Part shown: piece by piece, positions 23,992-30,768 of the stretch
Numbering within the stretch: the first letter of the stretch is position 1
How the letters are laid out: each line of letters starts with the position of its first letter
From: a virus
Length of the DNA stretch: 62,135 nucleotides
Reading direction: 5' to 3' (one strand)
IMG/VR virus record: IMGVR_UViG_3300034092_001518
Location: 1-62,135 of that record
Program-made: the position numbers and the translations under genes
Notes under the pieces: generated by a model
What the model saw: only the letters and a program-made list of their open reading frames with translations
Databases searched by the model: none
Told to the model about the DNA's origin: nothing

Positions 23992-24014
23992 GCTAACCAA
24001 TAAAACAAGTAATC

Positions 24015-24125
24015 ATGTCAAGCAAAATCATCAAAATCGAGGGAATCTTCGAGGTATGGGGATTCTTTAAGAATGGGGTGCTAGTTCGAACAACAAGAGT
24101 AAGAATCCCATTTTCACATCGTTAA
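24015..24125 (+). CDS. very small early protein (36 aa)
   Basis: MSSKIIKIEGIFEVWGFFKN, ending RVRIPFSHR. It is the first gene after the divide, with the leader AACAAGTAATC-ATG that resembles those of the following genes. Basic and aromatic. No known family. Short host-takeover proteins are common at this place in phage genomes. Confidence 0.55.
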   Translation: MSSKIIKIEGIFEVWGFFKNGVLVRTTRVRIPFSHR

Positions 24126-24147
24126 TTAACCTTTAAAACAAATAACC

Positions 24148-24327
24148 ATGAAAGCAGTAATTTTTTCAATCGGTCTAGCCATGACCATAATCGGAGTAGT
24201 TGTACCTGTGACATCTAGCGTAACGGGATATATGATGGATACACACGAGCATGCGTTAACCATATTCGGCATCTTAGTAGTAGGTCTATCCTTAGGTGCT
24301 GTATTAATTAAAAAGTCTAACATTTAA
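24148..24327 (+). CDS. small membrane protein (59 aa)
   Basis: Two hydrophobic segments: MKAVIFSIGLAMTIIGVVVP and ALTIFGILVVGLSLGAVLI, joined by a short loop with MMDTHEH, and a basic end KKSN. It is probably an inner-membrane hairpin. It has the early-gene leader AAATAACC before ATG. Role unknown; superinfection exclusion would be a guess from type and timing. Confidence 0.65.
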   Translation: MKAVIFSIGLAMTIIGVVVPVTSSVTGYMMDTHEHALTIFGILVVGLSLGAVLIKKSNI

Positions 24328-24339
24328 AAAATAGAAACC

Positions 24340-24510
24340 ATGAATACTTACTATATAGCTGATGAATATCAAGGTCAGCGCACAGGAACGTATCAAGAAA
24401 TCAAGCTATCCAAGAAGGAAATCACGCTGGATAGATTCGGCAACAAGACGTACAACGGGAAATACCTGTACGAGAGTTTATACAGCGTACTCAGAGCAAT
24501 TCAATCGTAA
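24340..24510 (+). CDS. small early protein (56 aa)
   Basis: MNTYYIADEYQGQRTGTYQE, then basic and polar residues ending LYSVLRAIQS. It is preceded by the leader AATAGAAACC-ATG shared with neighbouring genes, which decides the start. Strand-helix pattern, soluble. Function unknown. Confidence 0.6.
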   Translation: MNTYYIADEYQGQRTGTYQEIKLSKKEITLDRFGNKTYNGKYLYESLYSVLRAIQS

Positions 24511-24527
24511 ATTAAAACCTAGAAACC

Positions 24528-24737
24528 ATGAGATACCATTTGTTCATCGATACTGGAGGAGACAACAACATTGTAACCATTAAAATAGCATCATCAGACG
24601 ACTTTAAAGTAATGATATCAATGTCCAATGCGATATTGAGCAACAACGAAATGATTCAAGAAACTATCATCAAGGACGTATACACATCCAACATGGTAAT
24701 ATACGGAAAGGACAGAATTTACTCAAAACAATATTAA
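24528..24737 (+). CDS. small early protein (69 aa)
   Basis: MRYHLFIDTGGDNNIVTIKI, then SDDFKVMISMSNAI and a Tyr-rich end. Beta-alpha character; the VTIKIASSDDFKVMISM part looks like a small folded domain. The leader is CCTAGAAACC-ATG. No catalytic motif or known family. Confidence 0.65.
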   Translation: MRYHLFIDTGGDNNIVTIKIASSDDFKVMISMSNAILSNNEMIQETIIKDVYTSNMVIYGKDRIYSKQY

Positions 24738-24749
24738 AAACTAGAAATC

Positions 24750-24953
24750 ATGAATACACAAGAATTTATCGAAAACGAAATCAAATATGTTGTGCAGGAT
24801 ATCGAAAATATTTCAAAGATAGTTAGTGTGCAAAGCAATGAATTTAATGGTGACCATCAAAGCGAGATGACATTGCTATGGAACATGAGTGTTCTAAAGG
24901 AAAAGATAGACGAGTTAAAAGAATTAATTAATTACAAATCAAATAACAAATAG
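24750..24953 (+). CDS. small helical early protein (67 aa)
   Basis: Almost wholly helical and acidic (EFIENEIKYVVQDIENISKI; SVLKEKIDELKELINYK). The leader is AACTAGAAATC-ATG, 12 nt after the upstream stop. Probably a small helical bundle or a coiled-coil partner. Function unknown. Confidence 0.65.
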   Translation: MNTQEFIENEIKYVVQDIENISKIVSVQSNEFNGDHQSEMTLLWNMSVLKEKIDELKELINYKSNNK

Positions 24954-24958
24954 AAATC

Positions 24959-25129
24959 ATGGAAGAATTAAAAGGAATCCTTAAGAGACAGCTAGAGATA
25001 GCTAAAGTTAAAAGGGAATTAGCTGAGAAACAAGGAAACGTAGATAGATACAACTACTACGACCACAAGGCATATTTACTTGCAAAGGTAATTGATGAGA
25101 TATCTTACAAAAACACAACTAAAAACTAG
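24959..25129 (+). CDS. small helical early protein (56 aa)
   Basis: MEELKGILKRQLEIAKVKRE, then NVDRYNYYDHKAYLLAKVID. A charged helical protein. Its TAG stop lies inside the start leader of the next gene (ACTAGAAATC-ATG), so the spacer is both stop and initiation signal. No known family. Confidence 0.65.
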   Translation: MEELKGILKRQLEIAKVKRELAEKQGNVDRYNYYDHKAYLLAKVIDEISYKNTTKN

Positions 25130-25134
25130 AAATC

Positions 25135-25389
25135 ATGAACTACAAAAAATTAATGTCATACGAGCCAACAAGCTACGGCAAAATGATGAACGACAAAGGT
25201 CAAGAAATTGAATTCTACGAGCATCCAATCTATGGTGATGAGGTGCAAGTAATATGCGTATGTCACGAGCTAGAACTAGCTGAATACAGCACGTTCTTCG
25301 AGACTGATGACATGGAAGCGGAGCATGGTGAATATCAACCATGGTTCGATGAGAACGGAAAGCTATACATGGGACAATTTGAAGCATAA
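25135..25389 (+). CDS. conserved early protein (84 aa)
   Basis: MNYKKLMSYEPTSYGKMMND, then GQEIEFYEHPIYGDEVQVIC and a C-terminal EYQPWFDENGKLYMG. I recall this pattern (SYEPTxYGxMxNxxGQxIxFxEHPxxGDExxVICVCHELELAxYSxFFETDDM) from Bacteroidota phages as a conserved, uncharacterised protein. Acidic, with a CVCHE stretch that could bind metal. It has the strongest form of the early leader. Confidence 0.75.
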   Translation: MNYKKLMSYEPTSYGKMMNDKGQEIEFYEHPIYGDEVQVICVCHELELAEYSTFFETDDMEAEHGEYQPWFDENGKLYMGQFEA

Positions 25390-25408
25390 CAACTAAAAAC
25401 TAGAAATC

Positions 25409-25582
25409 ATGAAAGTGAAAGCAAAAAATAAAATTGAGGCATTAGAGCAATACGGAATAGAGCGTATATATTTCAAAGGGAGTAAACCATATGGATGCAT
25501 ATGGAGCATATACATATATCACGTATATGCAATACGTGTATCATATGGATTATATGAAATAGTTATGACTAGAGTAAATTAA
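25409..25582 (+). CDS. small basic early protein (57 aa)
   Basis: MKVKAKNKIEALEQYGIERI, then YFKGSKPYGCIWSIYIYHVY and a short end. The middle is rich in Tyr/Ile/Trp and reads like strands. The DNA has three CATATGGA copies at 25488, 25498 and 25542, which partly reflect repeated YG/IW codons. Early leader ACTAGAAATC-ATG. Function unknown. Confidence 0.55.
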   Translation: MKVKAKNKIEALEQYGIERIYFKGSKPYGCIWSIYIYHVYAIRVSYGLYEIVMTRVN

Positions 25583-25605
25583 TTAACCAATAAAAAATAG
25601 AAATC

Positions 25606-25842
25606 ATGAAAACAGGAAAAATTTTAGACAACGTAGGATTCCGTAAGATGGACGGAACAATAAGAATACTAACCATCAGAGAGCAATTAATCCGCAACAA
25701 GCAGTTCGTTGGAATCAACGACATCAAGCATCCGATGTTGGGAGTAATCTCTGTTGATCGATCGAGAATTGACGAGCTACTGAAGTACGAGGAAGGTCAC
25801 CTAATCAGATTCAAAAAATCAATGTTCGATGGTAACCTATGA
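25606..25842 (+). CDS. small basic early protein (78 aa)
   Basis: MKTGKILDNVGFRKMDGTIR, ILTIREQLIRNKQFVGIND, then HLIRFKKSMFDGNL. Mixed strand/helix, basic, soluble. It is the last gene of the first run with the ATAGAAATC-ATG leader. It overlaps the next gene by 14 nt. No family recognised. Confidence 0.6.
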   Translation: MKTGKILDNVGFRKMDGTIRILTIREQLIRNKQFVGINDIKHPMLGVISVDRSRIDELLKYEEGHLIRFKKSMFDGNL

Positions 25843-25978
25843 CATAATCATCGCCACCATTCGTGGTGGAATGAAAACAATTCGCAAGACATTCAACAAC
25901 GAAAACCATTATGACAATTGGTACAAGTTCATGAATCGTCAAGGTATAAAAATAGTAGATACTTTTAAAATTGATTAA
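25829..25978 (+). CDS. small early protein (49 aa)
   Basis: MVTYDIIIATIRGGMKTIRK, TFNNENHYDNWYKFMNRQG, ending VDTFKID. It starts inside the previous gene and its TAA is 1 nt before the next ATG. Beta-alpha order. Translation coupling rather than the standard leader is expected. Function unknown. Confidence 0.6.
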   Translation: MVTYDIIIATIRGGMKTIRKTFNNENHYDNWYKFMNRQGIKIVDTFKID

Positions 25979-25979
25979 G

Positions 25980-26429
25980 ATGAATACAGGAGGATATGTT
26001 TATCTGAGAATAAACGAGAACTACACAGCCACAATACGTGACCTAAAATCATTTGCTAACTATCTACGTGATGTAGGAGACACAGACGATGTGTTCGGAG
26101 AAGTCACAGCAATATCCAATGTAAGCAAACTTTTTTTACATAGAATGAACGACATTATAAACGAGCACAAGAAAAGACTGAACAAGAGATTCATTGGGAA
26201 AGAGACTCAAGTCAAAAGGAATCAAGGAATCAGAGATGCCGTAGTAGTTGGAGCGAATGGTGAGCACCTGTTAATTGAGTACGAGATGCCTAACGGAACG
26301 ACAGCGCTCAATATCATAGACGAGATGTCCAGCGCTGATGAATACAAATCCATCACGTATAAGAACGCAATGTCAAAATTTGAGATAGATTTTAGTTTAT
26401 TAATTAATAACCCACAAAAACACAAGTAA
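25980..26429 (+). CDS. hypothetical early protein (149 aa)
   Basis: From ATG 25980 (an upstream TTG at 25971 is in frame but would overlap the previous stop). Begins MNTGGYVYLRINENYTATIR; the middle holds a helix RMNDIINEHKKRLNKRFIG and a strand region VVVGANGEHLLIEYEMPNG. Soluble, slightly basic. It shares its stop/start with the next gene. No known motif. Confidence 0.65.
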   Translation: MNTGGYVYLRINENYTATIRDLKSFANYLRDVGDTDDVFGEVTAISNVSKLFLHRMNDIINEHKKRLNKRFIGKETQVKRNQGIRDAVVVGANGEHLLIEYEMPNGTTALNIIDEMSSADEYKSITYKNAMSKFEIDFSLLINNPQKHK

Positions 26430-26803
26430 TGAAACGTAACTTTAAAATCAGATTCCACCTTGGGCAAGGTGAGAACTACATGAAGTGGAGAGTGGAGGAC
26501 GTGACCACTAATAACGTTTGGTTCTTCGAGCCATCTAACTTCCAAGCACTAATCGTGAACGGCAAACTTCAAAATTATCCTTCTACCGCCAAAAAAATCA
26601 ACGATGGTGCTAACAAAACTGTTTGTGCATGGATTATGGCTGAGGACGTTATGCTGTATCCTACCGATAACCTTTGGATGAAGGGACAGGTAGCGTACAA
26701 TCCACGTTTGATGCCACATTGGATAGACAACAACGGAAACAACGTTGACAAGCAAGAATTCGCAGAGATGCACATTGTAGAACGTAAAATATTTACACCA
26801 TGA
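26429..26803 (+). CDS. conserved hypothetical protein with LGQGENYMKW motif (124 aa)
   Basis: The N-terminus (KIRFHLGQGENYMKWRVEDV) and the AKKINDGANKTVCAWIMAED block recall a family present in many Bacteroidota phages (FRxHFxLGxGExYMKWxI...Axxxxx GANKxVCAWVxCDxV), of unknown function. It looks like a compact beta domain. A conserved Cys lies in VCAW. It overlaps the next gene by 4 nt. Moderately sure of family, not of role. Confidence 0.7.
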   Translation: MKRNFKIRFHLGQGENYMKWRVEDVTTNNVWFFEPSNFQALIVNGKLQNYPSTAKKINDGANKTVCAWIMAEDVMLYPTDNLWMKGQVAYNPRLMPHWIDNNGNNVDKQEFAEMHIVERKIFTP

Positions 26804-26985
26804 AAACAAATCAAGCAACATTAAGAAAAATAAAAACAATCCTTGAAGAATTACGCCAAGAAATTCGGCAAGGTACAATAAGCTATGGAGAGATAGTTGA
26901 ACTACATAGTTTAAAAAAATACATTGAAGAGGGTGATGTTGAACTGCTTGAATGGGCAGGAGTAAATGAATTTGAAAACGATTAA
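26800..26985 (+). CDS. small helical protein (61 aa)
   Basis: Nearly all helical (LRKIKTILEELRQEIRQGTI; GEIVELHSLKKYIEEGDVEL) with an acidic end. The ISYGEIVELHSLKKYI stretch resembles the helical pieces of small phage modulators I have seen, without known role. It overlaps the upstream gene by 4 nt. Confidence 0.65.
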   Translation: MKTNQATLRKIKTILEELRQEIRQGTISYGEIVELHSLKKYIEEGDVELLEWAGVNEFEND

Positions 26986-26997
26986 AAACTAATAACC

Positions 26998-27222
26998 ATG
27001 AAAACATTATTTGCAGTACACCATGTGTTCGATTGCCTAGACTACAACGAACACTACTACTTCACATCGTTTGCTGAAGCATTCGATAGGCTAACCGACA
27101 TAAAGAATTCCATACAGGAACACCTTTTCATTGAGGAGGTATACACCGATCATCAAATGGATTTTTATGTTCATCTTGACGATGGACTACAGCGAGTATA
27201 CATAGAAGAAATTAACCTTTAA
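26998..27222 (+). CDS. small acidic early protein (74 aa)
   Basis: MKTLFAVHHVFDCLDYNEHY, then FTSFAEAFDRLTDIKNS and a strand end QRVYIEEINL. Acidic and aromatic. Leader AACTAATAACC-ATG, the second form of the shared early leader. No known family. Confidence 0.6.
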   Translation: MKTLFAVHHVFDCLDYNEHYYFTSFAEAFDRLTDIKNSIQEHLFIEEVYTDHQMDFYVHLDDGLQRVYIEEINL

Positions 27223-27235
27223 ATCATAATTAACA

Positions 27236-27451
27236 ATGGACATGATTGATAAACTAATGGCATACGAGGAGGGTATGCTAGATGGAGCAGGTATGGTGTA
27301 CCTGTTCGCTGAACTAATCAAGATAAAGCAAGCGTGGAGTCTACAAGGTCACTACGGACGAATGGCACAACGATTCATAGATGCAGGGATAATTATGCCC
27401 AATGGTGACATAGATGAGATGCGAGCAATAGAGTACGGAATAGAAATGTAA
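27236..27451 (+). CDS. DUF7417-like small protein (71 aa)
   Basis: MDMIDKLMAYEEGMLDGAGM, then VYLFAELIKIKQAWSLQGHY, GRMAQRFIDAGIIMPNGDID. The pattern MAYExGxxxxxxxxxLFxxLIxxGxxWxLQGHYGRxAxxLIxxGxIxxxGxI is widespread in phages and known as an uncharacterised small family. It is probably a small helical protein. The alternative start at Met3 is equally plausible. Role unknown. Confidence 0.75.
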   Translation: MDMIDKLMAYEEGMLDGAGMVYLFAELIKIKQAWSLQGHYGRMAQRFIDAGIIMPNGDIDEMRAIEYGIEM

Positions 27452-27480
27452 AAATGTTTAACTAATAAAAACTAATAACC

Positions 27481-27717
27481 ATGGAAAATTTATCAGATTC
27501 AAGACTAATGGCAATAGCTAACGCAAAGTTAGTTTTAAAGCAAGCAGGATACTACGTAGACAATCTATGGAGCATCCATGACGTAAAGGATGACAGCCTA
27601 ACTGACGAACAAAAGATGAAAGCGTTAGACATGGCACTAACAAATGAATACACTACAGAGCAAATATTTTATGCTATAAGTGTAAGCGTAGAAATAATAA
27701 CCGAAAAAATCAAGTAA
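27481..27717 (+). CDS. conserved helical early protein (78 aa)
   Basis: SRLMAIANAKLVLKQAGYYV, DNLWSIHDVKDDS, then ALDMALTNEYTTEQIFYAIS. The stretch NAKLVLKxAGYYVDNLWSIHDVK is one I recall as strongly conserved in Bacteroidota phages, always as a short helical protein without assigned role. Leader AACTAATAACC-ATG. Confidence 0.75.
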   Translation: MENLSDSRLMAIANAKLVLKQAGYYVDNLWSIHDVKDDSLTDEQKMKALDMALTNEYTTEQIFYAISVSVEIITEKIK

Positions 27718-27719
27718 CC

Positions 27720-27929
27720 ATGAGCAAGCTCAGAGAACAGCTAGGACTGATGCATGACATCAGAGTCAAGGCAAACATAAACATCGTGACGTGTGGTCAC
27801 TGCGATGCGATACTACTACACCACATGGATGAAGAAACAATCATTTGTTACTCATGCATGAGAGACATGGACATCAGTGATTGTCCCGACTACTTTTACG
27901 AAGGAATGCCAGAATTAAACAATGAATAA
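27720..27929 (+). CDS. zinc-ribbon protein (69 aa)
   Basis: Two Cys pairs, VTCGHCDAILLHHMDEETII then CYSCMRDMDISDCPDYFYEG, make a single zinc ribbon (CxxC...CxxC) followed by an acidic DxSDCPDYxYEG tail conserved in similar phage proteins as I recall. It probably binds nucleic acid or a protein partner. Two nt after the upstream stop and 2 nt before the next gene. Confidence 0.75.
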   Translation: MSKLREQLGLMHDIRVKANINIVTCGHCDAILLHHMDEETIICYSCMRDMDISDCPDYFYEGMPELNNE

Positions 27930-27931
27930 CC

Positions 27932-28099
27932 ATGGAAGAATTAATCAAAATTATTCTCAAATACGAGAAAGAACTAAGAGATGAAAAGGACGAGCTAACT
28001 GAAGCATTCGGTCACACAGACCCATCAGCAGAATGGTCAACCAATCGTTGGCTCGTTATGGAAGAACTATTAACCAAATTAAATTTAAAACCGCTATGA
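27932..28099 (+). CDS. small acidic helical protein (55 aa)
   Basis: MEELIKIILKYEKELRDEKD, ELTEAFGHTDPSAEWSTNRW, ending LLTKLNLKPL. Acidic helix-turn-helix layout. Leader GAATAACC-ATG; the stop overlaps the next start (ATGA). Function unknown. Confidence 0.65.
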   Translation: MEELIKIILKYEKELRDEKDELTEAFGHTDPSAEWSTNRWLVMEELLTKLNLKPL

Positions 28100-28320
28100 A
28101 AGATCAAATTTTATCAAAGGGCAACAGAATGTTTTCTGTAACCTTTATCAAGAAAGATGGTTCTATTAGAAGAATGGTCGCTCGACTAGGAGTTCGCAAG
28201 GGAGTAAAGGGTGTAGGCATGTCGTTCAATCCATCTGACAGGGGACTAATGGTCGTATTCGACATGCACAAGCGAGAGTTCCGAATGATTAACTTGGAGA
28301 CTATTGTAGAACTTAAATGA
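28096..28320 (+). CDS. small basic protein (74 aa), SH3/WYL-like strand pattern
   Basis: From ATG 28096, coupled to the upstream TGA. It reads MKDQILSKGNRMFSVTFIKK, then DGSIRRMVARLGVRKGVKGV and EFRMINLETIVELK. Basic and beta-rich: strand-turn-strand with VTFIKKDGSIRRM, then MVVFDMHKREFRMINLETI. Proteins of this type (FxVxFxKKDGxxRxMxxRxGVxKxxKG..., xYRxxNLxTI) are small beta-barrels I have seen in many phages, possibly nucleic-acid-binding. Confidence 0.65.
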   Translation: MKDQILSKGNRMFSVTFIKKDGSIRRMVARLGVRKGVKGVGMSFNPSDRGLMVVFDMHKREFRMINLETIVELK

Positions 28321-28586
28321 TGATTGTGATGAACCTAATAATTTTTAGCCAAAAAACTAAGCTGGACGGCTTTGCGTTTTACAACATAAAGACTGGGGAC
28401 TTTGAACCCTCATCAAGCTTATCCATCATTGATGGAACAACTAAGGAGTACAACGGAACGGATTCAATAAGGCAGAACGTAAAGTCATACGTATTGGAAA
28501 ACATAGAGCTTCTTTACGACAAAGACAACTACTTGTCAAGCAGAATACATAAAGGTAACTTAAGACTATTTATTTCAAAAACATGA
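28317..28586 (+). CDS. hypothetical protein (89 aa)
   Basis: MMIVMNLIIFSQKTKLDGFA, then strand-rich sequence with SIIDGTTKEYNGTDSIRQN. It overlaps both neighbours by 4 nt (ATGA). Several starts are possible among the first five residues. No known motif. Confidence 0.55.
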   Translation: MMIVMNLIIFSQKTKLDGFAFYNIKTGDFEPSSSLSIIDGTTKEYNGTDSIRQNVKSYVLENIELLYDKDNYLSSRIHKGNLRLFISKT

Positions 28587-28744
28587 AGAGAGTATCAAGA
28601 ATCGCCATGATATCCATACTGGGCGTATGGGTGCTAGGCAGAAGCAACTTAGAAATATCGGACGAACTACATACCTATCTGACAATCAGTCTGTTAGGCA
28701 TGAACATTATGGTTTTAGTGTTAACACATGACGAAAAATGTTGA
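28583..28744 (+). CDS. small membrane protein (53 aa)
   Basis: Two hydrophobic segments: VSRIAMISILGVWVLGR and LTISLLGMNIMVLVLTH, with a short loop and a basic N-terminus MKR. Overlap by 4 nt with the upstream gene. Likely a membrane hairpin. It ends the first early run, before a 254-nt AT-rich gap. Confidence 0.6.
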   Translation: MKRVSRIAMISILGVWVLGRSNLEISDELHTYLTISLLGMNIMVLVLTHDEKC

Positions 28745-28998
28745 TTTTTTTTCAACTTAACACAAGCCAATCTTCTGTAAATCAATGGATTAACTAAAAA
28801 AATGTCGAAATGTCAATTTTTCAACCAAAAAATCGTAAAATTAAAATATCGCTATATAATACTATATATATATATATTTTTTTTTTATTTACTAATTGGT
28901 ATATAAAAATTAACATTTTAACATTATCCTAGTAAAATCAATGGTTTCAGAAAAAAAAATCGACATAAAATCAACATTTATTAACACAAATCAACATT
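28745..28998. promoter_or_regulatory. AT-rich gap with AACATT repeats; probable promoter region
   Basis: 254 nt without a gene. It contains a TA run (about 28861-28876), and TTAACATT/TCAACATT repeated four times near 28910-28998, the same words seen at 23242-23262 in the main divide. It also has two TCAATGG copies. This looks like a second rightward promoter or operator site. No TAnnTTTG box is found in it. Confidence 0.4.
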
Positions 28999-29271
28999 AT
29001 GAAAGCAAAAGTAAATCCATTCTATCGGTCGGTAGTCCTATCGGTAGACGATGTAGAGCTATCTGAGATATTCTTCGACTACACGGACGAGTGGGAGTCA
29101 AGGGAGATAAACGGCAAGATGTACGACATCCATTTCAACTACCAGCCAAAGGATTCGTACAAGAACGAGAAAGAGTGGCTGATGTCGTTGGTATCGGTTT
29201 ACTTAGTTGGAGACTGGACAGAGGAGCACTACTCCAGGAACTTAATAACCGAAGTAAAGCTAGAGCTATGA
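28999..29271 (+). CDS. hypothetical protein (90 aa)
   Basis: MKAKVNPFYRSVVLSVDDVE, LSEIFFDYTDEWESREINGK, and a WLMSLVSVYLVGDWTEEHYS helix. Acidic and aromatic. First gene after the AT-rich gap, with AATCAACATT before ATG instead of the earlier leader. It overlaps the next gene by 4 nt. Function unknown. Confidence 0.6.
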   Translation: MKAKVNPFYRSVVLSVDDVELSEIFFDYTDEWESREINGKMYDIHFNYQPKDSYKNEKEWLMSLVSVYLVGDWTEEHYSRNLITEVKLEL

Positions 29272-29438
29272 AACCAATAGATAAGGCAATGTCTTTAATG
29301 GATAGGCTAAAAGACAAGGAGAGCGCAATAATTGTATGCAATGATTTGATTGGATTTTGGGAACGAATAGACACGACATACAGCAGGTCAAAGATATATT
29401 TTTATGAGAGGGTCAAACAAGAAATAATAAAGCTATGA
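29268..29438 (+). CDS. small helical protein (56 aa)
   Basis: From ATG 29268, coupled to the upstream stop. MKPIDKAMSLMDRLKDKESA, VCNDLIGFWERIDTTYSRSK, YERVKQEIIKL. Helical, similar in character to small phage helical proteins with DRxKDKESAxxxCxxxIxxxE. It overlaps the next gene by 4 nt. Confidence 0.65.
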   Translation: MKPIDKAMSLMDRLKDKESAIIVCNDLIGFWERIDTTYSRSKIYFYERVKQEIIKL

Positions 29439-29611
29439 CAAAGTACCTAATTAAATTTGTACAGAGGGGTGAATCTTCTGAGGTAAATATAACTTGCAAG
29501 GACGAGACTATGGCTGTCATATTTTTTGAGATGGCATTTCCAGATGCAATTATATTGTCGATTGAAAAGAGCTTAGTTCAAATCATAACAACAAAGCCAT
29601 GTTTAAACTAA
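29435..29611 (+). CDS. small beta-alpha protein (58 aa)
   Basis: MTKYLIKFVQRGESSEVNIT, then CKDETMAVIFFEMAFPDA and SIEKSLVQIITTK. Strand-strand-helix-strand order like a small ferredoxin-type fold. Coupled by ATGA to the upstream gene. Function unknown. Confidence 0.6.
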   Translation: MTKYLIKFVQRGESSEVNITCKDETMAVIFFEMAFPDAIILSIEKSLVQIITTKPCLN

Positions 29612-29787
29612 TAAAATACACAATAGTATGGATAAGTCAGAATTTAAGTATACCATTTTGGGTGGTAGGTCACGTACACTTATCGTTGAACGTGTACGAG
29701 GACATCCACGAGATAATTATGTCAATGGGGATGAATATAATAGTATTAATTGGATTTATAATAAGCTATAGAGATGATAATAAATAA
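29599..29787 (+). CDS. small membrane protein (62 aa)
   Basis: MFKLIKYTIVWISQNLSIPF and a second segment MGMNIIVLIGFIISY near the C-terminus, ending RDDNK. Two probable membrane helices. It overlaps the previous gene by 13 nt and the next by 14 nt. Possible member of a membrane-protein pair with the next gene. Confidence 0.6.
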   Translation: MFKLIKYTIVWISQNLSIPFWVVGHVHLSLNVYEDIHEIIMSMGMNIIVLIGFIISYRDDNK

Positions 29788-29944
29788 GGTAATTTTTTGG
29801 GCTATCATGTACTTGATAAGCCTATTCATATCGATCAGGGCAACAACCCAAATTGGTGTATTTATATTGCCCATGATTATATTTAATGCGATATCTGCGC
29901 TAACGTTATTATGTTACTTAATTTGTTTAGATTTTGAAAAATGA
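29774..29944 (+). CDS. small membrane protein (56 aa)
   Basis: MIINKVIFWAIMYLISLFIS and IGVFILPMIIFNAISALTLL are two strong hydrophobic segments. The end LDFEK is acidic. Its stop overlaps the next start (ATGA). Probably an integral inner-membrane protein. No family recognised. Confidence 0.6.
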   Translation: MIINKVIFWAIMYLISLFISIRATTQIGVFILPMIIFNAISALTLLCYLICLDFEK

Positions 29945-30351
29945 AAAAAATAATTCTTTCGGCATTTTGTGCTATGGTAGCACACATGTCATTTGCCCAG
30001 TCGAACTACTTCTTAGTTTCAAAAGATTATGAGAAGGTGCTAATTGAAAGCAAAAACATAAGTGCAATGTATATCAGGTCTTTTGACAACAAGTCGGACG
30101 CTATAAAAGAACACATAAGAGTATTTGGATATAATTTTAAAGAAGCGTTGCCAACAGTAACCAAGAAATGTAACACACCAATATTTGCCAACTTTTTAAG
30201 CAAGACCGACTCAAGCGTTTGTATTACAACTTTTGTAACAATAAACGAGGAAGGTGGTTATGATAGTGTGTTTTTGGAAGGAATCAACGAGGACTACTAT
30301 TTATTTACATGTGACGGAACAGATTACATAAACAGCAAAATTATTAAATAA
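29941..30351 (+). CDS. secreted/periplasmic protein (136 aa)
   Basis: The N-terminus MKKIILSAFCAMVAHMSFAQ is a signal peptide with cleavage probably after AFAQ-like FAQ at residue 20. The mature part is beta-alpha mixed with Cys residues near 79, 95 and 124 (KKCNTPIFANFLSKTDSSVC; YLFTCDGTDY). It probably acts in the periplasm, and follows two membrane proteins. Role unknown; an exclusion or envelope function is possible by context. Confidence 0.65.
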   Translation: MKKIILSAFCAMVAHMSFAQSNYFLVSKDYEKVLIESKNISAMYIRSFDNKSDAIKEHIRVFGYNFKEALPTVTKKCNTPIFANFLSKTDSSVCITTFVTINEEGGYDSVFLEGINEDYYLFTCDGTDYINSKIIK

Positions 30352-30352
30352 C

Positions 30353-30751
30353 ATGGAACACATCTGGGAATATATTTCGTCAAAGCATAACGACCAAATT
30401 TACAGGACTTTAAATAGTTCATGGTACATTGACAAGGGCGTAAAGATAGAGAGGTTTGACAAGGATGGCAAGATCGAGATAATGAACACAATGGTTCAGT
30501 CTGACTTTCACGAGCCAATAAGCAGCAACCAAGAGTTTTATTTTGATAAGTACGGATGGGATGCAGGATGCACTAGTGTTCAGATAGACTCGACTGAGAC
30601 AAAAATAAACAGGCTTTACGCCTTGCTTGAGTACTACGGATTAAACAGCAAGTCTGAGGAGGCTACATGGGCAAAGGAGCAAATTGATAACTTGACGAAA
30701 AAAAGACGAGACCTTGTTTTGAAATTAAAAAAAATAATGCAAACTTTGTAA
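30353..30751 (+). CDS. hypothetical protein (132 aa)
   Basis: An N-terminal part with a strand hairpin (VKIERFDKDGKIEIMNTMV) and a C-terminal helix pair (ATWAKEQIDNLTKKRRDLVL). Soluble. One nt after the upstream gene. It is directly upstream of the recombination cluster, but no motif links it to that pathway. Confidence 0.6.
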   Translation: MEHIWEYISSKHNDQIYRTLNSSWYIDKGVKIERFDKDGKIEIMNTMVQSDFHEPISSNQEFYFDKYGWDAGCTSVQIDSTETKINRLYALLEYYGLNSKSEEATWAKEQIDNLTKKRRDLVLKLKKIMQTL

Positions 30752-30768
30752 TCAATTAAATTAAATAT

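Larger units (their letters stand above)
22962..24014. other. non-coding divide between leftward and rightward gene blocks; candidate origin/control region
   Basis: 1053 bp without a credible gene on either strand. The left half holds two GCAAC-NNN-GTTGC palindromes, a TCGG repeat patch, TTAACATT repeats, a perfect DnaA box and a cluster of TACGTA-containing repeats. The right half (from about 23580) is of more balanced composition and rich in short perfect hairpins. The position between diverging transcription blocks is where phage origins and early promoters usually lie. Frames crossing it lack family features and start signals. Confidence 0.65.

Noticed and set aside
25488-25549. Three CATATGGA copies as an operator
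   Set aside because: They lie inside a coding frame rich in Tyr-Gly/Ile-Trp codons and are irregularly spaced.
28861-28878. TA dinucleotide run as a functional microsatellite
   Set aside because: Short and in an already AT-rich gap; no evidence beyond composition.
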